A DNA stretch of 64,000 nt from Shewanella salipaludis (lineage in GTDB: Bacteria; Pseudomonadota; Gammaproteobacteria; Enterobacterales; Shewanellaceae), in the NCBI RefSeq assembly GCF_012911865.1, contig NZ_JAAXYH010000007.1, positions 62,001 to 126,000 on the forward strand, in the 5' to 3' direction. Both the position numbers and the translations under genes were made by a program. This document shows, one piece after another, positions 38,830-45,769 of the stretch. A model generated the notes under the pieces. That model did not search any database and was not told where the DNA came from. It was given only the letters and a program-made list of their open reading frames with translations. The first letter of the stretch is position 1, and each line of letters starts with the position of its first letter.

Positions 38830-39381
38830 ATGAATACTGAAACTCAAGCTGTGCAAGCAGCTGACAAGACAAGCTGGGAGCAGCGCTTTGTGGAGGCTGT
38901 GGTAGAGCGTTGTAACAAAAACAAAGGGCTGGCTGCCCGATTGCGCCGGGCCGACAACCCCGCAACCGAGTACCAAAGCTGGGAGGTATTGGGGTCTTTG
39001 GGTGTTGATCTGGAGAAAGACTATCAGCGCCTGCCTTTCGTCACTGTGGCAGCTGCCATTGCAAAATCCAAGGCGGAGCGTAATGGCAGCCTCTCGCTTG
39101 GGCGTGCCATTGCGGCCTGTTATGAGGACGGAAATCAGAGTGATCAGGCTAAGGCCCGTTTACGCCGCTTGCTGGCCTGTGACGAACTGGCGGAGGCCTG
39201 CAGGATCCTGCGGCCCATTTTTACCCTGATTGACAGCAAGGTTGGGCAGCCGCTGGACTTCATCCGGCTACTTAAACAATTGCGTGACTTTTATTTCAAT
39301 GGGCAGCGAGTTAAAAGCCAGTGGGCGCAGGAGTTCTATGGCCAGTCGGTTCAAGTTGAAAAAGAGGAGGGGGCCGCATGA
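38830..39381 (+). CDS. casB: Cascade small subunit Cse2 (Cas11)
   Basis: A 183-residue mostly helical protein with the Cse2 pattern: SWEQRFVEAVVERCNKNKG, ARLRRADNP, a central YQRLPFVTVAAAIAK, and ARLRRLLACDELAEACRILR. Cse2 dimers line the Cascade belly and hold the displaced strand. It begins 5 bp after cse1 and overlaps cas6e by four bases (ATGA). Confidence 0.92.
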   Translation: MNTETQAVQAADKTSWEQRFVEAVVERCNKNKGLAARLRRADNPATEYQSWEVLGSLGVDLEKDYQRLPFVTVAAAIAKSKAERNGSLSLGRAIAACYEDGNQSDQAKARLRRLLACDELAEACRILRPIFTLIDSKVGQPLDFIRLLKQLRDFYFNGQRVKSQWAQEFYGQSVQVEKEEGAA

Positions 39382-40022
39382 GCATGATCGCCAGTGTGCT
39401 GCACCTCGACCGCCCGGCGATGAACGCCTTGCGCATTACCGATGCTTATTCGCTGCATCGTGTGATCTACAGCCTGTATGAAGATATCCGCGATCCGGAG
39501 TCGAAACAGGCCAGTGAGTCCAGCGGCATTTTATACGCAGATCAAGGCGGCGATTACAAAGGAAGGAAAATCCTGATGCTGGCCAACCGGCAGCCGATGG
39601 TTATGGTGGATGGTCAACATGGTTTGGTGCAGAGTAAAGCCATTCCAGAGGATTTTCTGGAACACAGCCAGTATCACTTTAAGGTGATAGTTAACCCAAC
39701 ACGGCGTGATAGTGTCAGCCGAAAGCTAGCCCCAGTACGCGGTCGCGAGGCCGTTGCCCAATGGTTTATCGAACGAGCGACGGCCAGGTGGGGCTTTAGC
39801 ATTGCCAGCCAGCATCTGCAGGTGGACAAAATCGAGATCCAGCAGTTCAAAGATAAACAGCAACGACAGGTGACCATTGCCCAGGCCCATGTTCAAGGTT
39901 TGCTGCAGGTCACAGACCAAGCGCAATTCAAACACAGCTTTACCCAGGGCATTGGCCGCGCTCGCGCCTATGGCTGCGGTCTGCTGCAGATTGTGCCCGT
40001 TATCGATAACCCTTTTGCTTAA
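39378..40022 (+). CDS. casE: CRISPR RNA endoribonuclease Cas6e
   Basis: A 214-residue crRNA-processing enzyme that cuts the repeat hairpin. The likely catalytic histidine is H27 in DAYSLHRVIYSLY, and the glycine-rich loop is GIGRARAYGCGLLQIVP at the C-terminus. The position is unusual: it lies between cse2 and cas7, while in E. coli it follows cas5. It overlaps cse2 (ATGA at 39378) and ends 15 bp before cas7. Confidence 0.93.
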   Translation: MSMIASVLHLDRPAMNALRITDAYSLHRVIYSLYEDIRDPESKQASESSGILYADQGGDYKGRKILMLANRQPMVMVDGQHGLVQSKAIPEDFLEHSQYHFKVIVNPTRRDSVSRKLAPVRGREAVAQWFIERATARWGFSIASQHLQVDKIEIQQFKDKQQRQVTIAQAHVQGLLQVTDQAQFKHSFTQGIGRARAYGCGLLQIVPVIDNPFA

Positions 40023-40037
40023 CACAGGAAAACTATC

Positions 40038-41165
40038 ATGACTAATACTTACACCAATACCCGTATTGAATATCACATTCTGCAATCTTTCCCGGTCACC
40101 TGCCTGAACCGGGACGATGTCGGGGCGCCGAAAACAGCCATAGTGGGCGGCGTTACCCGGGCACGTGTCAGCTCGCAGTGCTGGAAACGGCAGGTGAGGC
40201 TTGCACTACACGAGATCGGTATGGTAGGTGGAACCAGGACAAAGCTTATTGCTGGCCTCATTGCGGACGCTTGTATGCGGCTTGACGCAACGCAGGATCA
40301 GGCTGTTGCATGCGGCAACAAGATTGAGCAGATTTTTATCAAGAAGAAAGAAGCCAAACCCAAAAAAGGCAAAGCTGACATAGAAGAAAACGATCAACCT
40401 TCGTCTGAGGGAGAAAAAACAGATACATTGCTATTTCTCAGCCCCAATGAAGTACAAATCATTGCACACGCGTTTCGTGAAGCTGGTTTTGATCCGGATG
40501 CAGTTATCAAGCAAAAGGATGCCAAAAAGCAGGCAGCCGAGCTTGCACAGCTGATCGGGCAAATCAATGAACACATCGATGCATTAGACATTGCTTTGTT
40601 TGGGAGGATGGTCGCTCAAGCCGCCAGTATGAATGTGGAAGCGGCAGCGTCTTTTGCACACGCCATCTCCACACATAAAGTCAGTAATGAGGTCGAGTTT
40701 TTCACCGCACTGGACGACCTACAGGAAGAGCCCGGTTCTGCCCACATGGGCAGCCTGGAGTTCAACTCCGCTACTTATTACCGCTATATCAGCCTGGATC
40801 TGGGACAACTGGCGCAGACCATGGGCGAGGAAGATTTGAAAAAGGCTATCGCTGCCTTCACCCAAGCACTCTTTGTCGCCGTGCCCAGCGCCCGCCAGAC
40901 TACCCAGTCCGGCGCCAGTCCCTGGGAATTCGCCCGCGTAATGGTACGCAAGGGACAGCGCCTGCAAGTGCCGTTCGAAACCCCGGTTAAAGCCCGTGAA
41001 GGCGGTTACCTGCAACCGAGCATTGATGCACTCAGGAGCTATTTGGACAAAAAAGAAAAGTTGGCTGGCTCCTTGTTCGGCAAGCAGGAGGCTTACGACT
41101 GGGGCGAAAACGAGGATTTCAGTATCGACCACCTTGTGGCTGCATTACAAACACATATACGGTGA
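40038..41165 (+). CDS. casC: Cascade backbone subunit Cas7e (Cse4/CasC)
   Basis: A 375-residue backbone protein that coats the spacer RNA in six copies. Typical stretches: TNTRIEYHILQSFPVTCLNRDD, GGVTRARVSSQCWKRQVR, FNSATYYRYISLDL and APSARQTTQSGASPW-like VPSARQTTQSGASPWEFARV. Residues ~97-126 are a lysine/glutamate-rich stretch (KKKEAKPKKGKADIEEN) that looks like an extended loop. The start follows AGGA. It overlaps the cas5 region at its stop. Confidence 0.94.
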   Translation: MTNTYTNTRIEYHILQSFPVTCLNRDDVGAPKTAIVGGVTRARVSSQCWKRQVRLALHEIGMVGGTRTKLIAGLIADACMRLDATQDQAVACGNKIEQIFIKKKEAKPKKGKADIEENDQPSSEGEKTDTLLFLSPNEVQIIAHAFREAGFDPDAVIKQKDAKKQAAELAQLIGQINEHIDALDIALFGRMVAQAASMNVEAAASFAHAISTHKVSNEVEFFTALDDLQEEPGSAHMGSLEFNSATYYRYISLDLGQLAQTMGEEDLKKAIAAFTQALFVAVPSARQTTQSGASPWEFARVMVRKGQRLQVPFETPVKAREGGYLQPSIDALRSYLDKKEKLAGSLFGKQEAYDWGENEDFSIDHLVAALQTHIR

Positions 41166-41173
41166 GGCATGTC

Positions 41174-41884
41174 ATGAGCAAACCTTATCTACTGCTCTGG
41201 CTGGAAGCTCCACTCCAGTCCTGGGGGCATGACTCCAAATTCGGGCGGCGCGACAGCCTGGATTTCCCGACCAAGTCCGGTGTGCTCGGCTTGCTCTGCT
41301 GTGCCAGAGGTGTGGCAGGCGAACAAACCGAGTGGCTGGCGCGCTGGGCCGACCAGGATATGCAGGTGGCGGCCTATGTTCGCGCCGACCGGCAGGGTAA
41401 AGCGCAGCCACGGCAGCCATTGCTGCGGGATTTCCACATGGTCGGCAGTGGCTACGATGGTCAGGATCCCTGGGCCAATTTACTGATCCCGAAAACCAGC
41501 GACGGCAAAAAAGCGGTAGGCGGTGGCACCAAAATGACTTATCGCTATTACCTGCAGGATATGGCGTTTGCCGTAGCTCTGCAGGGGCCGGAGAAGGAAC
41601 TGCACGCTGTTGCAGAAGCTTTGCACAATCCGGTTTGGGATCTGTATCTGGGGCGCAAGAACTGTGTGCCTACCGAGTTCATTTGCCAGGGCGTCCATGC
41701 GGATATCCATCTCGCAATGGAAAAAGCCGGACAATTAGCGCAGGAAAAGCAGCGCCAGTTGTCGTTCCGTGTACTGCAGGGCGAGCATGACGGGGAGGTG
41801 TTGACCCTGAATGACGTGCCGCTGCAATTCGGCGAGCACAAGCAATACCGCGACCGCCGTGTGAGCGTACTGAGAATGGAGTGA
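41174..41884 (+). CDS. casD: Cascade subunit Cas5e
   Basis: A 236-residue RAMP subunit that caps the crRNA 5' handle. It opens with the family hallmark YLLLWLEAPLQSWG and SKFGRRDSLDFPTKSGVLGL, and has YRYYLQDMAFAVALQG and LYLGRKNCVPT. The ATG at 41174 after GAGG was preferred over GTG 41162, which overlaps the cas7 stop. Its stop lies 3 bp before cas1. Confidence 0.94.
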   Translation: MSKPYLLLWLEAPLQSWGHDSKFGRRDSLDFPTKSGVLGLLCCARGVAGEQTEWLARWADQDMQVAAYVRADRQGKAQPRQPLLRDFHMVGSGYDGQDPWANLLIPKTSDGKKAVGGGTKMTYRYYLQDMAFAVALQGPEKELHAVAEALHNPVWDLYLGRKNCVPTEFICQGVHADIHLAMEKAGQLAQEKQRQLSFRVLQGEHDGEVLTLNDVPLQFGEHKQYRDRRVSVLRME

Positions 41885-41887
41885 TCT

Positions 41888-42763
41888 ATGGCCACAGGGC
41901 AACGGTTATTTGTCAAGGTAACCCGGGAGTCCTTACCGCAGGTTAAGGACAAGTACCCATTCCTGTATCTGGAGCGGGGAAGGCTGGAAATTGACGACAG
42001 CAGCATTAAATGGATTGATTCTGAAGCCAATGTCGTGCCGTTGCCGGTGGCCACTCTGAATGCCCTGTTATTGGGGCCGGGTACTACCGTTACCCATGAA
42101 GCCATCAAAACGGCAACAGCCGCCAATTGTGCAGTTTGCTGGGTGGGTGAGGATAGCTTGCTGTTTTATGCAGCAGGTTTTCTTCCGACGGCAGACACTC
42201 GTAATCTGAAGCAGCAAATAGAATTGGCTGCTGATCCGGAGAAATCGGTGGAAGTAGCGCGGCGTATGTATGCCCGGCGCTTTCCTGATGCTGACTTGCA
42301 GGGGAAATCGCTCAAGGAAATGATGGGTATGGAAGGCTATAGGGTCAGGGCGCTCTATCAGGCTAAGGCGGAGGAGTATCAGGTTGGCTGGAAAGGGCGG
42401 AAGTTTGTTCCCGGAAAATTCGATCTCGGCGATATCACCAACCAGGTACTGACCGCCAGCAATGCTGCCTTGTATGGCATCCTTAGCTCGGCGGTTCACA
42501 GTATGGGCTATTCCCCGCACATCGGCTTTATCCACTCCGGCAGCCCTTTACCGTTTATCTATGACTTGGCCGATCTTTATAAAGAAGAGTTGTGTATTGA
42601 TCTGGCCTTCTCCCTGACGCGCGATATGGCCGGGCGTTACAACAAACACAAAGTGTCTGCTGCGTTTCGTGAGCGAGTCATCGACATGGATCTGCTGGCC
42701 AAGTTGGCCGAGGATATACCCGATATGTTGGGGGGAAAGCATGCTCGTCGTCGTGGCAAATAA
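41888..42763 (+). CDS. cas1: Type I-E Cas1 integrase
   Basis: A 291-residue spacer-integration enzyme. The metal-binding residues are expected in MMGMEGYRVRALYQ (glutamate), the histidine in GYSPHIGFIHSGSPLPF, and the aspartate in FIYDLADLYKEELC. The N-terminal beta domain includes LLGPGTTVTHEAIKTA and CAVCWVGEDSLLFYAAG. It is clearly a different Cas1 lineage from the I-F remnant at 34251. It overlaps cas2 by 23 bp. Confidence 0.95.
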   Translation: MATGQRLFVKVTRESLPQVKDKYPFLYLERGRLEIDDSSIKWIDSEANVVPLPVATLNALLLGPGTTVTHEAIKTATAANCAVCWVGEDSLLFYAAGFLPTADTRNLKQQIELAADPEKSVEVARRMYARRFPDADLQGKSLKEMMGMEGYRVRALYQAKAEEYQVGWKGRKFVPGKFDLGDITNQVLTASNAALYGILSSAVHSMGYSPHIGFIHSGSPLPFIYDLADLYKEELCIDLAFSLTRDMAGRYNKHKVSAAFRERVIDMDLLAKLAEDIPDMLGGKHARRRGK

Positions 42764-43025
42764 TCTTCCCCCGGCAGTCCGAGGGCGAATGAAGTTGTGG
42801 TTTGTGGAACCCCGGACGAATGTTTTTGTTTCCGGGGTTAAGGACTCGGTTGCCAAGACCGTAATCGACTACCTCTATCAGCATTGCCCGCCCGAGTCGG
42901 GTGTGATGATTTTCCGCTCTACGTCAAGGCCTCCGGGTTATGAAATTCGAACCATAGGCCCGACCAAAAAGAAGCTCTTGGAGCTGTCCGGCCTTCAACT
43001 GGTGATTGAAACCCTAAAAAACTGA
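42741..43025 (+). CDS. cas2: Type I-E Cas2
   Basis: A 94-residue ferredoxin-fold partner of Cas1. It reads MLVVVANNLPPAVRGRMKLW, FVEPRTNVFVSGV, and FRSTSRPPGYEIRTIG, all typical of I-E Cas2 (97 residues or so in relatives). The start at 42741 lies within the end of cas1; the frame is open from 42669. The stop is 50 bp before the first CRISPR repeat. Confidence 0.94.
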   Translation: MLVVVANNLPPAVRGRMKLWFVEPRTNVFVSGVKDSVAKTVIDYLYQHCPPESGVMIFRSTSRPPGYEIRTIGPTKKKLLELSGLQLVIETLKN

Positions 43026-43075
43026 AAATCCCAAGATATGGGGTTGTAATTAAGGCTCTTTAACAATATGTTGGT
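43026..43075 (+). promoter_or_regulatory. CRISPR leader (proximal part)
   Basis: Fifty AT-rich bases between cas2 and the first repeat, containing GCTCTTTAACAATATG just before it. Such a motif next to the first repeat is common in leaders of I-E and I-F arrays. The array transcript promoter may extend into cas2. The position fixes the newest spacers on the left. Confidence 0.7.
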
Positions 43076-45117
43076 GTCTTCCCCACGAGCGTGGGGGTGT
43101 TTCCGACCTGGCCTCTCAGGCCGGGGATGCGGTGGAGTCTTCCCCACGAGCGTGGGGGTGTTTCCACAGGCGAGCACGAACTTAAGCACTCAACAGCGTC
43201 TTCCCCACGAGCGTGGGGGTGTTTCTCATGTCAGCATCAGTTATCAGTCACGAGGATTGTCTTCCCCACGAGCGTGGGGGTGTTTCCTCAGCAGTTGCAG
43301 AGCGGATTCGAATCGATGAGTCTTCCCCACGAGCGTGGGGGTGTTTCTATGAGCATGTGCAGCGGCGGCGCTTGCTTTCAGTCTTCCCCACGAGCGTGGG
43401 GGTGTTTCTCAACCGTGTATTTACTGGCATCCCTAAATCGGATCTTCCCCACGAGCGTGGGGGTGTTTCCAGCCAGGCGTTGAATTTCTCCGAGATCTCA
43501 AGGTCTTCCCCACGAGCGTGGGGGTGTTTCTATGCAGGGGTCTGGTCGCTGGCTGGCGAGCCGGTCTTCCCCACGAGCGTGGGGGTGTTTCCTTATTATC
43601 AAAGTCCCAACCCTCCACCAGCTCGTCTTCCCCACGAGCGTGGGGGTGTTTCGCCATGAAACTCGAAGACCTCTACAAGAAAACCGTCTTCCCCACGAGC
43701 GTGGGGGTGTTTCCTTGGCCAAGTTGCTCAACTATTTGGCGCATTCGTCTTCCCCACGAGCGTGGGGGTGTTTCCAGCCGCGGCAAATGTGCCGCTGGGC
43801 AAACTCCATCTTCCCCACGAGCGTGGGGGTGTTTCCCACACCCTAACCACTGAATCTGGTGTCACAACGTCTTCCCCACGAGCGTGGGGGTGTTTCCGAG
43901 CGCACTATCCAGGGGACGGCGGCGCATTGGTCTTCCCCACGAGCGTGGGGGTGTTTCTCCGAAAGTGTCGATTTGTTTGAATGCTGTTTTGTCTTCCCCA
44001 CGAGCGTGGGGGTGTTTCCATGATGCTCGATGACATTATAGAATTCGAACAGTCTTCCCCACGAGCGTGGGGGTGTTTCCATCGGATTGCTATTCATGAC
44101 GCCGGTAAGGCTGTCTTCCCCACGAGCGTGGGGGTGTTTCCACCGTCGCCATTGGCCGGGAGAAGCTGCTCACGTCTTCCCCACGAGCGTGGGGGTGTTT
44201 CTGGCATCAGGCAGATAATTGAGCAGCGTATTGCGTCTTCCCCACGAGCGTGGGGGTGTTTCCTGTGAGTTGAATTCGCTGTAACCCTTCTTAAGGTCTT
44301 CCCCACGAGCGTGGGGGTGTTTCTACATTAACAGGCTTAGTGCCGACAATTTACAAGTCTTCCCCACGAGCGTGGGGGTGTTTCCGAGCAGGTAGCAGGT
44401 GAATACGCAATCGAGCTGTCTTCCCCACGAGCGTGGGGGTGTTTCCGTCTTGCCGCTACCAAACCCGCCAACGTAAGCGTCTTCCCCACGAGCGTGGGGG
44501 TGTTTCCGACACAAAGTTGATTCGGGCGGCGCTTGTTTTAGTCTTCCCCACGAGCGTGGGGGTGTTTCTCATCAAAAAGATGCTCTCGATGTTGTAATTG
44601 CGTCTTCCCCACGAGCGTGGGGGTGTTTCCTGATCCAGCAGCACCATCACAAAGGTGCCGCCGTCTTCCCCATGAGCGTGGGGGTGTTTCTGAGGCTCGG
44701 CATCTGGCACAGATGATAATCCCGTCTTCCCCACGAGCGTGGGGGTGTTTCTACTGACACTGACGGGTTTTATAATGTTGAGCCGTCTTCCCCACGAGCG
44801 TGGGGGTGTTTCCAGATCAGTCTCAGGTATCTGCCAGAGTTAAAGGTCTTCCCCACGAGCGTGGGGGTGTTTCTAAAGCGTCCAGGTTCGGCGGATTAAG
44901 TGCCAGGTCTTCCCCACGAGCGTGGGGGTGTTTCTGAGGATATGACATTCAGCGTGTCATTCGGGTCGTCTTCCCCACGAGCGTGGGGGTGTTTCTGGTA
45001 AAGGGGCTGATGGGGATAGAGAGAAACCGTCTTCCCCACGAGCGTGGGGGTGTTTCCGCCAGGGTGTCATATGACGCAGAGTGGCGAGCGTCTTCCCCAC
45101 GAGCGTGGGGGTGTTTC
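43076..45117 (+). CRISPR. Type I-E CRISPR array, 34 repeats and 33 spacers
   Basis: Repeats of 28 nt start at 43076 and recur every 61 bp to 45090. Each starts GTCTTCCCCACG and ends GTGGGGGTGTTTC, with a CCCCAC/GTGGGG hairpin and GAGC loop. Thirty-one are identical. Those at 43442 and 43808 start with A, and the one at 44663 has one C-to-T change in the centre. Spacers are 33 nt, except the one at 44507-44540, which is 34. The first spacer base is a pyrimidine in 32 of 33 cases (19 C, 13 T; only the spacer at 43653 starts with G). The array is on the + strand with the leader beside cas2. Confidence 0.99.
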
Positions 45118-45154
45118 AACCGTCAAACGTGTCACCCCTGCGGGTTGTTATGTA

Positions 45155-45183
45155 GCGTTCCCCGTGCCCACGGGGATGAACCG
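45155..45183 (+). repeat. Single repeat of a second I-E CRISPR family
   Basis: A 29-nt element starting GCGTTCCCCGTG and ending CACGGGGATGAACCG. This is the Escherichia-like I-E repeat form (GTGTTCCCC...GGGGATNAACCG), clearly different from the 28-nt repeats of the main array. It lies 37 nt after the last main repeat and 34 nt before the first I-F-type repeat. The hairpin arms CCCCGTG/CACGGGG are intact. Confidence 0.88.
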
Positions 45184-45217
45184 AATGTAATCACGAAGAC
45201 TGGATCGAAAACGGTGC

Positions 45218-45364
45218 GTTCTCTGCCGCACAGGCAGCTTAGAAAGTTTCATAATCGTTCCAGAAGAGTGACTCAGTGTTCTCTACCGCACTGGCAGCTC
45301 AAGAAAGTGAAATCTCCAGTAGATTGCCTGGGCCAGGCTCACCGCCAAACTGACAGCTTGGAAA
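45218..45364 (+). CRISPR. Decaying type I-F array remnant, three repeats
   Basis: The repeat at 45218-45245 starts GTTCTCTGCCGCA and ends CAGGCAGCTTAGAAA, one base from the canonical I-F repeat. The second at 45278-45306 (GTTCTCTACCGCACTGGCAG...) has several changes and one extra base. The third at 45337-45364 keeps 21 of 28 canonical positions. Spacing is 60 and 59 nt, exactly an I-F repeat plus a 32- or 31-nt spacer. Orientation and position are those expected downstream of an I-F cas operon whose 5' end survives at 34251. Confidence 0.9.
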
Positions 45365-45431
45365 GTGTTCTAATGTAAGCAGGGGGCATAGTTGCGACAG
45401 CATGAACGGGGGAGGGGGTTGAATTTCACGT
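45365..45431. other. Spacer between the I-F array remnant and the tRNA terminator
   Basis: Sixty-seven bases with no recognisable repeat, gene or hairpin. A fourth I-F repeat, expected near 45397, is not detectable. Confidence 0.6.
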
Positions 45432-45457
45432 ACAAAAAAGCCTGCTTGCGCAGGCTT
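45432..45457 (-). terminator. Terminator of the tRNA-Ile2 gene
   Basis: On the minus strand AAGCCTGC pairs with GCAGGCTT around a four-base loop and runs into TTTTTT. It lies 16 bp after the CCA end of the tRNA and marks the right edge of the CRISPR region. Confidence 0.9.
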
Positions 45458-45472
45458 CTTCGTTGAATCTGA

Positions 45473-45549
45473 TGGTGGCCCCTCCCAGACTCGAACTGGG
45501 GACCTGACGATTATGAGTCGTATGCTCTAACCAACTGAGCTAAGGGGCC
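45473..45549 (-). tRNA. ileX: tRNA with CAU anticodon, probably tRNA-Ile2
   Basis: A complete 77-nt tRNA with encoded CCA. The acceptor stem is GGCCCCT/AGGGGCC, the D-arm TAGCTCAGTTGGTTAGAGCA, the anticodon loop CTCATAA, and the T-loop GTTCGAGTC. The acceptor sequence matches E. coli ileX and not elongator or initiator tRNA-Met. In E. coli ileX also lies beside rpoD, which supports tRNA-Ile2, whose wobble C is converted to lysidine to read AUA. This would fit the frequent AUA codons nearby. Automatic annotation may call it tRNA-Met. Confidence 0.88.
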
Positions 45550-45718
45550 GACTTAAGACAGTCGTCACTGTCGAAAGCGGGGTGAAGTATACGAAGTTTA
45601 TTTGGGCTTGTCACCCGTGTTTTGCAGAGAATTCACTTCAAACGTTCCGATTGCTTATCTGTTGAGCAAATTAGCTGTTTTGTGGGCAGTTTTCGTTGTT
45701 TGTCCCTGTTTGCACTGA

Positions 45719-45749
45719 CAAAAAAGCCCTGCGCGTTGGCAGGGCTTTG
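45719..45749 (-). terminator. Terminator of the rpsU-dnaG-rpoD operon
   Basis: On the minus strand AAAGCCCTGC pairs with GCAGGGCTTT around a six-base loop, followed by T residues. It lies about 20 bp after the rpoD stop. Confidence 0.92.
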
Positions 45750-45769
45750 GGTTTTACGTCGGCCGAAAC

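Noticed and set aside
44080..44112. Spacer reading HRIAIHDAGKA as a target in a Cas3/HD nuclease gene
   Set aside because: The HD-like match is only a few residues, does not match the cas3 of this window at nucleotide level, and can arise by chance.
43348..44540. Relatedness of the spacers at 43348-43380 and 44507-44540 (shared GGCGGCGCTTG)
   Set aside because: Only 11 bases are shared; the rest differs, so it is not evidence for the same protospacer.
43076..45117. Self-targeting spacers against genes in this window
   Set aside because: None of the spacers could be matched by eye to the coding sequences here. A genome-wide search was not possible.
43068..45378. Many open frames of 60-150 codons on both strands across the CRISPR array
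   Set aside because: They translate the repeat again and again (PHERGG, SPRAWG, PTSVGV on +; TPPRSWG, HPHARGED on -). They are by-products of the 28-nt repeat with no stop codons.
45473..45549. tRNA-Met for the CAU tRNA
   Set aside because: The acceptor stem GGCCCCT and the rpoD neighbourhood match tRNA-Ile2; neither the initiator nor the elongator Met pattern fits.
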